From JACRBK01 sp964427955 (GTDB lineage Bacteria > Chloroflexota > Anaerolineae > Aggregatilineales > Aggregatilineaceae), in contig CAYRWY010000035.1 of NCBI GenBank assembly GCA_964427955.1, positions 1 to 23,115 on the forward strand: a stretch of 23,115 nucleotides of DNA, written 5' to 3'. The position numbers were made by a program, and so were the translations under genes. A model generated the notes under the pieces. The model made no database searches and was not told the origin of the DNA. It saw only the letters and a list, made by a program, of their open reading frames with translations. Position 1 is the first letter of the stretch; the number at the start of each line of letters is the position of its first letter. Positions 17,501 through 23,115 of the stretch are shown piece by piece.

Positions 17501-17983
17501 GGGCTGCCGATGGCGAGCGACAACCAGGATATGTGGCCGGTGATGCAGCCGCTGCTGGCCAATCCCGATCTCATGCCCGCTCACGACGACATCGTGCAGT
17601 CGGTCGTCCATTTCCAGGAAATGCTGAAGATTCGCAAGAGTTCCAAGCTGTTCCGGCTGGAAACGGCGGACGACATCATGGCCCGCCTGACCTTCCTCAA
17701 CGTCGGACCGGAGCAGATCCCGGGCCTGATCGTGATGAGCCTGGACGACAGCGGCGACCTGGCCGATCTCGATCCGGCGAACCAGAGGATCGTCGTACTG
17801 TTCAACGCCTCCGACGAGCAGCTTTCGTTCGCCGACGCGAGCTTCGTGGACACGGCGTTCCAACTGCACCCGGTGCAGGCCGTGTCCGCCGATCCGATCG
17901 TGAAGACCGCCACCTTCGATGCGGCTACCGGCACGTTCACCGTCCCGGCCCGCACCACCGCCGTCTTCGTCCTGCCGCAGTAA
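14576..17983 (+). CDS. pulA: Secreted pullulanase-type alpha-1,6-glucosidase
   Basis: A 1135-aa exported type I pullulanase (GH13) that would cut alpha-1,6 branches in pullulan, glycogen or starch outside the cell. Residues 1-29 are a signal peptide ending TSA-Q; there is no lipobox Cys. Two X25-like modules follow (about 40-138 and 140-238), each with GDWAPDC- or SDWAPDC-type motifs, then a pullulanase N-terminal domain, a CBM48-like domain (about 385-480), the catalytic barrel, and a C-terminal beta domain. Active-site residues: FNWGYDPYHYDVPEGSY region, nucleophile Asp729 in GFRFDLMGHH, acid/base Glu766 in YGEGWNFGE, and Asp897 in EAHDNETLFD. The STCCQNTATEH segment is typical of pullulanases. 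It has its own promoter and terminator. CAGGAG lies 9 bases before the ATG. Confidence 0.95.
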   Translation: MKKFSMIFRLSILALLVSMLGAVVINTSAQDQNTPRPDNVTIAGTIQSVLGCSGDWAPDCDKTFLTYDSIDDLWVGTWDLPAGTYEYKAALNKAWDENYGLHAEPGGANIPLALAEDTKVTFFYDHKTHWVSDSVNSILANVPGSYQAAIGCPSDWAPDCLKTLLEDLDGDGVYTYSTVLIPAGDWEAKVAYNQTWDLNYGADGQSNGANLTFSVPAVGHSVTFDYDTATHAITITVSEAPVATADEVAALLAASSTIGDLSTAKAQWVAADTIAWQVKEGIASYKLFYAPDGGLKIEEGKVVGGEMISLRLDKNGLGEGILAKFPQLTGYAALKIKDEDLAKVPDILKGQIAIASTGKGGKITDATSLQIPGVLDDLFAYDGELGVMFSDGVPTLKVWAPTAKSVKLHLFDDPKPETESTVVEMTVDPQYGVWSVTGTADWNYKYYLYEVEVYVPSTGKVEHNMVTDPYSVSLSANSLRSQIVDLLNDTSLMPAGWADMQKPALAAPEDIVLYELHVRDFSMNDPSVPDAWKGTYMAFTVPDSNGMAHLQDLAAAGLTHVHLLPVFDIATINEIKAERTEVDWTQLATFPADSEEQQAAINAIRDEDGFNWGYDPYHYDVPEGSYSTNPNGTTRILQFRRMVQGLNNIGLRVVMDVVYNHTNASGQNDRSVLDKVVPGYYQRLNAIGAVETSTCCQNTATEHAMMEKLMVDSVVLWSKAYKIDGFRFDLMGHHMKSDMEDVRSALDALTPEADGVDGQAIYVYGEGWNFGEVANDARGVNATQLNMGGTGIGTFNDRIRDAIRGGNPFGGRQEQGFINGLYTDPNGITPGTEDEQKARLLGFEDQIRVGLAGNLADYQFENAEGNLVTGKDVDYNGSPAGYTADPQEQIVYAEAHDNETLFDKIQYAAPATTTMADRVRMQNMGIDVVMLSQGVPFFHAGVDMLRSKSMDRNSYNSGDWFNKLDFTYNTDNWGVGLPMASDNQDMWPVMQPLLANPDLMPAHDDIVQSVVHFQEMLKIRKSSKLFRLETADDIMARLTFLNVGPEQIPGLIVMSLDDSGDLADLDPANQRIVVLFNASDEQLSFADASFVDTAFQLHPVQAVSADPIVKTATFDAATGTFTVPARTTAVFVLPQ
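14693..15289 (+). repeat. Tandem X25-type modules in the pullulanase
   Basis: Two copies of a module of about 100 residues (protein 40-138 and 140-238). Cys52/Cys60 in the first match Cys152/Cys160 in the second at an offset of exactly 100 residues. Shared blocks include DWAPDC, the PAGxxExKxAxNxxWDxNYG pattern, and a closing VTFxYD. Each Cys pair could form a disulfide after export. Confidence 0.85.
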
Positions 17984-17994
17984 CTTCTAACAGC

Positions 17995-18032
17995 GAGGGG
18001 CGCCGCAACCCGCCGCGCCCCTCCGTTTTTTC
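17995..18032 (+). terminator. Rho-independent terminator after the pullulanase gene
   Basis: A perfect 9-bp GC-rich stem (GAGGGGCGC at 17995-18003 with GCGCCCCTC at 18015-18023), followed by CGTTTTTTCT. It lies between convergent genes; the minus-strand side lacks a T-tract, so it serves the plus strand. Confidence 0.92.
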
Positions 18033-18057
18033 TCCCCTACACCACTCGATTTTATCC

Positions 18058-19191
18058 CTACGGGTGATCGTCCGGGCCATGCCACAGGCTGCGCGCCTCG
18101 TCCCAGGTCCAGCCCGGCGCATCAATCGCCAGCGGGAGACGCTGCCATCCGGCCTGGATGCGCGCCTGGGTGTCGTCCCACGACCGGACGCCGCTCAGCG
18201 CGTCGGCGGCTTCGACATTGCACGCCCCCACGCCCACCGCGCTGGTCAGGGCGGATTCTAGCGACTGCCCGCGCAGGGCCGCCGCCAGGAATCCGGCGAT
18301 GGTGGCATCGCCGGCGCCGGTCGTGCCGACCAACGGCTCCGCTTGAAAACAGGGGGTCCACAGTTCCCGATCTTGCCAGGCGCGGCCAAAATAATCGCCC
18401 CCTTGCGCGCCGGTCCGCACGTACAGCCCCCGGCTGCCGAGCTTGAGCACGACGATCTTCGCGCCGAGACCCACCATCTCGGCGGTAAGGTCCGAGATGG
18501 CCGTATCTACCGGCAGGGGCGGCAGCGGCAGCGACCGGCGCAGCATGAACAGCAGCTCGTCCTGGCTCGGCAGGAAGACATCGACGTAAGGCAGCACGCG
18601 CTCCAACACGCGGGGCCAGTTGACCTGCCCGCTGGGGCCGTTGGGATCGGGCATGGCCATGTCCAGCGAGGTGATCACCCCGGCCTCTTTGGCCCGGCGG
18701 AACATCTCGACCAGTTCCGCGCCATCGTCGGCATACATGCGCCGCATCAACGGAGGGTAGCCAAAGTGAAACAGGCGCACCGCGCGCAGACGGTCGTAGT
18801 CCACGTCCGCCGCCCCAAAGGTGTGGTTGGCCCCGGCGCAGTGCAGAAATGAGCGGTCCACGTCCTGGGGACTAATGACGACCGTGTAGGATGTCACTTC
18901 CCCTGCCGCGACGACCATTCCTTCCACCAGCGCCGGATCGCTCTCGCGAATCAGGGACAGGATGATCTGCCCGAAGTAGTCATCCCCGATCCGGGCCGTA
19001 AGCTGCGTAGGGATGCCCAGGCGGTGCAGGTTGCGCCCGGTGTTCGAGACCGGCCCCCCGGTGGACATGATCGCCGCCCCGATTTCGATCACCACCCCGG
19101 GCTTCAGGCTGCTCTGGAGATTGAGGCGCGGCATCTGCGGAATGATATCGAGGCAGATGTGCCCGGCGACCACCGCTCCTGACCGTTCCAT
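18058..19191 (-). CDS. PfkB family carbohydrate kinase
   Basis: A 377-aa ribokinase-fold kinase that would phosphorylate a sugar or sugar derivative with ATP. The N-terminal signature STGGPVSNTGRNLHRLG (the GG substrate-binding motif) and the C-terminal signature GTTGAGDATIAGFL with catalytic base Asp295 are both present. It is longer than the usual 300-330 aa, with a C-terminal extension after about residue 340 (PGWTWDEARSLWHG). The start is 2 bases after the aldolase stop, so the two form an operon. The pairing suggests phosphorylation followed by aldol cleavage of the product, as in tagatose, sulfofructose or inositol pathways; which one cannot be told from sequence. Confidence 0.92.
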   Translation of the reverse strand: MERSGAVVAGHICLDIIPQMPRLNLQSSLKPGVVIEIGAAIMSTGGPVSNTGRNLHRLGIPTQLTARIGDDYFGQIILSLIRESDPALVEGMVVAAGEVTSYTVVISPQDVDRSFLHCAGANHTFGAADVDYDRLRAVRLFHFGYPPLMRRMYADDGAELVEMFRRAKEAGVITSLDMAMPDPNGPSGQVNWPRVLERVLPYVDVFLPSQDELLFMLRRSLPLPPLPVDTAISDLTAEMVGLGAKIVVLKLGSRGLYVRTGAQGGDYFGRAWQDRELWTPCFQAEPLVGTTGAGDATIAGFLAAALRGQSLESALTSAVGVGACNVEAADALSGVRSWDDTQARIQAGWQRLPLAIDAPGWTWDEARSLWHGPDDHP

Positions 19192-19193
19192 CG

Positions 19194-20051
19194 CTAGCCG
19201 CCCAGTTCCATCAAGGCTCCATCCACCCCCAGGCCATCATGAATCATGCGGCGCAGGGTGCGCATCATCTGGCCCGGATCGGGTGCCTGGAAGACGTTGC
19301 GACCGATGAACATGCCCCGCGCGCCTGCCTGCAAGGCCCCATCGACCATTTCCAGCGCCTCGCGCACCGTATTCGTCTTCGGGCCTCCGGCGATCAAGAG
19401 CGGGCGGAACGCCGCGTCGATCACCTGGCGGAAGGTCTCCGCACTGCCGCTGTAGTCCGTCTTGAGAATGTCCGCGCCCAACTCGCAAGCCATGCGCGCA
19501 AACGCGGCGATGTACTCCGCCCGGTAGATGTCCTCACCCACGCGCTGGCCGCGCGCCATCGGTTCGATGATGCAGCCGATCCCCAGCTTTTCGCAGTCCT
19601 GGGCCACGCGGGCCACGTCCTCGACCTGGCGCGCTTCGGCGTCGGGGTCCTGATAACCGACAAACATGTAGACCAGCACCGCATCAGCACCCAAACGGGC
19701 TGCATCTTCGACCGACCCGATCAGCCGTCCGCGGCCTTCGTCCGAACCCAGCAGAGACGGGCTGCGCCAGCGGTTGGTCCAGTCCAGCCGCAGAATGAGG
19801 CCCGGCGCGCCACGCCCGGCAAACACGCTGGCATACATCCGGGCGATCCCCGGCCCGACCAGGAACGCGTCCGCACCAGCCTCGGTCAACGTTTCGAGCA
19901 TCTCGCCCGGTTTCTGAATGCCGGGAATTGCGCCGAGATGCACGCCGTGATCGAACGCCACGACGGCGGCGCGCTGGTTCTGCGGGTTCAGAATACGTCC
20001 CAACCGGATCGTCTTACCTGTACTGGTAAATGTATAGGGCGACGCTGTCAT
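19194..20051 (-). CDS. DhnA/FbaB-type class I aldolase
   Basis: A 285-aa TIM-barrel aldolase of the DhnA family (COG1830), which includes archaeal-type class I fructose-bisphosphate aldolase, LsrF, and ADH synthase of archaeal aromatic amino acid synthesis. Seen: VAFDHGVHLG near the N-terminus with the conserved Asp-His, the Schiff-base lysine Lys197 in ADILKTDYSG, the phosphate-binding LIAGGPKTN, and GARGMFIGRNVFQ near the C-terminus. It is the first gene of the pair with the PfkB kinase, 2 bases apart. AAGGAT about 10 bases before the ATG serves as ribosome site, and TATATT at 20099-20104 on this strand is a likely -10. The substrate is uncertain: fructose-1,6-bisphosphate or another ketose phosphate. 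Confidence 0.88.
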   Translation of the reverse strand: MTASPYTFTSTGKTIRLGRILNPQNQRAAVVAFDHGVHLGAIPGIQKPGEMLETLTEAGADAFLVGPGIARMYASVFAGRGAPGLILRLDWTNRWRSPSLLGSDEGRGRLIGSVEDAARLGADAVLVYMFVGYQDPDAEARQVEDVARVAQDCEKLGIGCIIEPMARGQRVGEDIYRAEYIAAFARMACELGADILKTDYSGSAETFRQVIDAAFRPLLIAGGPKTNTVREALEMVDGALQAGARGMFIGRNVFQAPDPGQMMRTLRRMIHDGLGVDGALMELGG

Positions 20052-20098
20052 CTTGAAGCTATCCTTTTTTCAGCAAGACCTACGCCAATCAACCCATG

Positions 20099-20104
20099 AA
20101 TATA
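20099..20104 (-). promoter_or_regulatory. -10 element for the aldolase-kinase operon
   Basis: TATATT on the minus strand, 47 bases before the aldolase ATG. A possible -35 (ATGACC, 17 bases upstream) is poor. The gap 20052-20192 is shared with the divergent Ser/Thr kinase promoter. Confidence 0.4.
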
Positions 20105-20134
20105 CTCTGATTCTTATGGTTGGTCATAAACTCT

Positions 20135-20163
20135 CTGCCACGTTTAACCTTGTGTGCTATACT
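20135..20163 (+). promoter_or_regulatory. Promoter for the Ser/Thr kinase gene
   Basis: A -35 CTGCCA (20135-20140), a 17-base spacer, and a -10 TATACT (20158-20163) inside TGTGCTATACT, an extended -10. It lies 29 bases before the ATG. Confidence 0.62.
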
Positions 20164-20192
20164 TGGCAACAAGTGAGACTGGGACTAGAAAC

Positions 20193-21362
20193 ATGACCGA
20201 ACCGCAAGTCATTGGAGATCGCTTCACACTTGAACGACTCGTCGGACAAGGTGGGATCGGCGAAGTCTATTACGGCATCGACCGGCAGACCAATGAACCG
20301 GTGGCGGTGAAAGCACTCAAGTCGCATGTCATCGAGGACAATCCCAAGCTCGTGGAGCGCTTTCGCCGGGAAGGCGAGGCGCTGAAGGAACTGGATCACC
20401 CCAATATTGTCAAGATCCTGGCGGTGATCCAGGAGGAAGAACGCCACTACCTGGTGATGGAATATGTCGGTGGTGGATCGCTCTACGACCTGATCAGGCA
20501 AGAACACAAGCTGCCGCTGGAACGCGTGCTGCACATCGCGCTCGATCTCTCGGACGCCCTGACCCGCGCCCACCGCCTGCGCATCATTCACCGCGATATC
20601 AAGCCCGCCAATGTCCTGCTGGCGCAGGACGGCACCCCGCGTCTGACCGACTTCGGCGCCGCCCGCATCGAAAAACTGAAGACGCTGACCGGCGAAGGGG
20701 GCATCGTCGGCACCGTCTCCTATCTCAGCCCGGAAGCGTGCCAGGGTAAACATATCGACGCCCGCACCGACATCTGGTCGTTTGGGGTGATGCTGTTCGA
20801 AATGCTGACCGGCCAGCGCCCGTTCGACAAAACCACCACGATGGCGACGGTGCTGGCCATCATCAAGAGTCCCCTGCCCGACCTGATGCAGCTCCGGCCC
20901 GACGCGCCTACCCCGCTGGTGAACCTGATCTACCAGATGTTGGAAAAAGAACGCGACCGGCGGATCGCCAGTATGCGGCTGGTCGGCGCCGAACTGGAAT
21001 CGATCCTGGGACAAAAAGACAGCGGCGCGCGGCAGGCGTTGGATTTGATCTACCGGATGTTGGAAACCGACAATGCCGATACCGCGGCAGGCGTGCGGAT
21101 GGTCGAGGCCAAGCTGGGGGTGTCTCCCGAACGGCCAGCCGCCGAACCCAGTCCGCGCCCCGTGGGCAAAGGGAAACCGCTCACCATCGGTCAGTGGGTA
21201 GCCAACGAGCAGAAGCCATCCCAACCCACTTCACCGGCTCAACCCGAAAAGACTATCCCGGCACCCGCCGCCGACCGGGCCAGCTCTCAAATTCTGCTCA
21301 TCGCGGGACTGGCCGTCCTCGTGATGGTGATCCTCCTGGTGGTCCTGCTTTTGGCCACCTGA
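20193..21362 (+). CDS. Ser/Thr protein kinase with a C-terminal membrane anchor
   Basis: A 389-aa Hanks-type kinase. The kinase domain is residues about 11-265: glycine loop GQGGIGEVYYG (18-28), ATP-binding Lys40 in VAVKALK, catalytic HRDIKPANVLL with Asp135, and DFG Asp153, followed by an activation loop with several Thr and then YLSPEA. Arg precedes the catalytic Asp, as in activation-loop-regulated kinases. A segment resembling the last kinase helices (about 242-275) seems duplicated at about 283-311. A Pro-rich linker leads to a single membrane helix (about 366-388) with no extracellular sensor domain, so it is tail-anchored. ATG 20193 gives the normal N-terminus; the ribosome site is weak. 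The ARC-like gene follows 145 bases later. Confidence 0.93.
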   Translation: MTEPQVIGDRFTLERLVGQGGIGEVYYGIDRQTNEPVAVKALKSHVIEDNPKLVERFRREGEALKELDHPNIVKILAVIQEEERHYLVMEYVGGGSLYDLIRQEHKLPLERVLHIALDLSDALTRAHRLRIIHRDIKPANVLLAQDGTPRLTDFGAARIEKLKTLTGEGGIVGTVSYLSPEACQGKHIDARTDIWSFGVMLFEMLTGQRPFDKTTTMATVLAIIKSPLPDLMQLRPDAPTPLVNLIYQMLEKERDRRIASMRLVGAELESILGQKDSGARQALDLIYRMLETDNADTAAGVRMVEAKLGVSPERPAAEPSPRPVGKGKPLTIGQWVANEQKPSQPTSPAQPEKTIPAPAADRASSQILLIAGLAVLVMVILLVVLLLAT

Positions 21363-21430
21363 TCGCGCCGCATTTTCCCACGTTTACCAACGTATCGAAC
21401 ATTATCCCACCAGTATGCCACAGGGATATT

Positions 21431-21460
21431 TTCACATCCCCTAGATTCAGGGGCTTTAAT
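21431..21460 (+). promoter_or_regulatory. Candidate promoter for the ARC/Mpa-like gene
   Basis: A -35 TTCACA (21431-21436), an 18-base spacer and a -10 TTTAAT (21455-21460), each one base off consensus, 47 bases before the ATG at 21508. Confidence 0.5.
21438..21453 (+). terminator. Weak hairpin between the kinase and ARC-like genes
   Basis: CCCCT (21438-21442) pairs with AGGGG (21449-21453) around a 6-base loop, followed by CTTTAAT. The same CCC can instead pair with GGGAT at 21423-21427. The stems are short, and the site overlaps the candidate promoter, so its role as a terminator is doubtful. Confidence 0.25.
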
Positions 21461-21507
21461 AAGTAGAGTTTCGCGCTTTAATGTGGGTATAGTACCGGGG
21501 AGTCATC

Positions 21508-23115
21508 ATGGATGTAAACGACCTCCATCGCACCATCACCGAACTGCTCAAGACCGCCTGCACCACTGGCCAGTTGGAATGGAGCGTGCTGGCCGACTGG
21601 GAACGACAGTGGACCAACTGTCAGCAGAAACTCCCCCTGCTGGAACAGAAGATCCACGAACTGGAAGCCGCGCTCACGAAATCGCTTGAGCCTCCGCTGC
21701 ACTACGCCGTCTATCTGCGACCCGCGCCGGGTGAAGAGCGGGATGTCGTGGTAGGATCGGGCAGCAACCGCCTTGAGGTTCACCTGGCCGAGACGGTGAG
21801 CGGAACCAAAGCGGATCTGACGCCGGGCCAGGAACTGGTCCTGAACCACGAACAGAACGTCGTCGCCCTGCGCGGGATGTACGCGGGCGGCGAAACCGCA
21901 GAAGTGGTCAACATCCTCAAGCCCGAACAGGCCGGAGAAGTCCAGGAGATCACCCGCGGGACTCCCCAGGCCCCGGAGGCACTGCGGGTGCGCTGGCGCG
22001 AAGGCGAAGAAATCGAGGTCGAATGCGCGCCGGATCTGGGCGCCAAGCGCGGCGACATCGTCGAGATCGACCCCGACCGGCAGATCGCGACGAACAAGGT
22101 CCGTCCCCGGCTGCACGTGCGAGCCGGGGGTCACGATGGGATCGTAGTCGAGATCAGCGATTTGCTGTTCCAGGAAGGCGTGCAGATCGGCGATATTGTG
22201 CGCGTCGAAACCGGGTTGAAGTTCGCCTTCGAAAAACTCCCGGCCTACGAGACCGGCGGGCTGGCGCTGGAAGAAATCCCCGATGTCAATTACGAGGACA
22301 TTGGCGGGCTGGCAGGGCAGATCGAGCAGGTCTACGACGCGATTGAACTGCCCTACCTCTACCGCGCCCAATTCGAGGAATACCAGCTCAACCGGCCCAA
22401 AGGACTGCTGCTGTACGGCCCGCCGGGCTGCGGCAAGACGATGATCGCCAAAGCGGTCGCCAACAGCCTGACGCGTACGATCCGCGATCACCTGATCACC
22501 CTCGAACGGCGGATCATGCTCTACCAACAGATGGTGGATCATCCCGACGACGGACTGGCCCAAGAATACATCGCGCTCCTGTCGCCCCAACAAGCCGCAG
22601 AAGTCGGCGCGGGCGATGGCGCGCTCCGTCACCTGGGCCACTACCTGGAACTGCACCGCGTCGATCTCAAGGCGCTGGACAAAGAACTGCATACCATCCG
22701 CGCCGTGCTGGCGACTCACGATGGAATCCGCGGCTTCTTCCTGAACGTGAAAGGCCCCGAACTGCTGGACAAATACGTCGGCGAAACGGAACACCGCATC
22801 CGCAAAATTTTCGAGGAAGCCCGCCGCTATGCAACCTTCTACACCCCGGTGGTGATCTTTTTCGACGAAATGGAGTCGATGTTTCGGGCGCGCGGATCGG
22901 GGCGGTCGTCGGACGTCGAGACGACCATCGTGCCGCAGTTTTTGGCCGAACTGGACGGCGTCGAAGCATCCGAAAACCTGATCATCATCGGGGCCAGCAA
23001 CCGCTCCGAACTGATCGATCCGGCCATCATGCGCCCCGGACGGCTTGACATTAAGATCAAAGTGGATCGCCCAACTCGCGAGGCCGCCCTGGATATTTTC
23101 GCGCTGTACCTGCTG
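21508..23115 (+). CDS. arc: Proteasome-associated AAA ATPase, ARC/Mpa-like (3' partial)
   Basis: The first 536 residues of an AAA ring ATPase like actinobacterial ARC/Mpa, which unfolds proteins for the 20S proteasome; the frame is open past the window end. A short helical coiled-coil (about residues 25-65) is followed by two OB-like domains (about 70-240), then the AAA domain starting DIGGL (264-268). Walker A is GPPGCGKT (304-311, Lys310), pore-loop region NVKGPELLDKYVGET (413-427), Walker B FFDEMES with Asp453 and Glu454, then SSDVETTIVPQFL, sensor GASNR, and the Arg-finger region MRPGRLD. About 99 residues separate Walker A from the FLNVKG strand, against about 28 in Mpa as I recall it, so there is a helical insert of about 70 residues. 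GGGGAG 5 bases before the ATG sets the start. Confidence 0.9.
   Translation, partial: MDVNDLHRTITELLKTACTTGQLEWSVLADWERQWTNCQQKLPLLEQKIHELEAALTKSLEPPLHYAVYLRPAPGEERDVVVGSGSNRLEVHLAETVSGTKADLTPGQELVLNHEQNVVALRGMYAGGETAEVVNILKPEQAGEVQEITRGTPQAPEALRVRWREGEEIEVECAPDLGAKRGDIVEIDPDRQIATNKVRPRLHVRAGGHDGIVVEISDLLFQEGVQIGDIVRVETGLKFAFEKLPAYETGGLALEEIPDVNYEDIGGLAGQIEQVYDAIELPYLYRAQFEEYQLNRPKGLLLYGPPGCGKTMIAKAVANSLTRTIRDHLITLERRIMLYQQMVDHPDDGLAQEYIALLSPQQAAEVGAGDGALRHLGHYLELHRVDLKALDKELHTIRAVLATHDGIRGFFLNVKGPELLDKYVGETEHRIRKIFEEARRYATFYTPVVIFFDEMESMFRARGSGRSSDVETTIVPQFLAELDGVEASENLIIIGASNRSELIDPAIMRPGRLDIKIKVDRPTREAALDIFALYLL

Noticed and set aside
15728..17869. A 713-codon open frame on the minus strand opposite the pullulanase gene
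   Set aside because: Its product is rich in His, Val, Arg and Gln with no domain pattern, as expected from the antisense of GC-rich codons; the plus strand has an intact, motif-rich enzyme.
21421..21480. Mutually exclusive hairpins (GGGAT/ATCCC and CCCCT/AGGGG) suggesting a riboswitch before the ARC-like gene
   Set aside because: The stems are only 5 bp, no known aptamer pattern is seen, and the region overlaps a plausible promoter.
21478..22794. A 438-codon minus-strand open frame over the ARC-like gene
   Set aside because: It is the antisense of a frame with complete AAA motifs; the composition is low in recognisable structure.

Overview
This is a 23.1-kb, GC-rich window of bacterial chromosome, dense with genes on both strands. 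Gene content suggests a Chloroflexota bacterium (Anaerolineae-like). The pointers are a sortase with a long Thr/Pro-rich stalk, a DUF6391 protein, AIM24/TIGR00266, a ThrE-type exporter split into two genes, a tail-anchored Ser/Thr kinase, and an ARC/Mpa-type proteasomal ATPase. The phylum is inferred from gene types; no rRNA gene is present to confirm it. I found no tRNA, rRNA, IS element, phage gene or CRISPR array, so this is a chromosomal backbone region and not a mobile island.

Layout. (1) 3-3141, plus strand: sortase (5' end missing), DUF6391 membrane protein and holA closely spaced; then, after a hairpin, a GlsB/YeaQ-type membrane protein and a STAS anti-anti-sigma protein. (2) 3138-5134: an MBL-fold hydrolase (minus) and kbl, a PLP-dependent acyl-CoA:glycine transferase (plus), diverge from overlapping promoters; kbl ends at a strong terminator. 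(3) 5201-9975, minus strand: an operon nadK - zinc-binding membrane protein - recN, a terminator, then amrS (radical SAM) followed by a 110-aa protein. (4) 9976-10359: the longest gene-free stretch, with a strong minus-strand terminator that belongs to no recognised gene and may end a small RNA. (5) 10360-14445, plus: AIM24-family protein, an ABC exporter (TMD-NBD fusion), and the two halves of a ThrE/YjjP-YjjB exporter. (6) 14576-17983: a large secreted pullulanase with two tandem X25 modules and its own promoter, leader hairpin and terminator. (7) 18058-20051, minus: a DhnA-type class I aldolase and a PfkB sugar kinase, probably one sugar-phosphate pathway. (8) 20193-23115, plus: a Ser/Thr kinase with a transmembrane tail, then the ARC/Mpa ATPase, cut by the window end.

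The most notable points are: the ARC/Mpa-like ATPase, which carries about 70 extra residues inside its AAA domain just after Walker A; an apparent tandem duplication of about 40 residues at the end of the kinase domain; an orphan terminator and possible small RNA upstream of nadK; and five promoters sharing the pattern TGTGnTAnnnT (extended -10). All functions come from reading motifs by eye; no database search was run.
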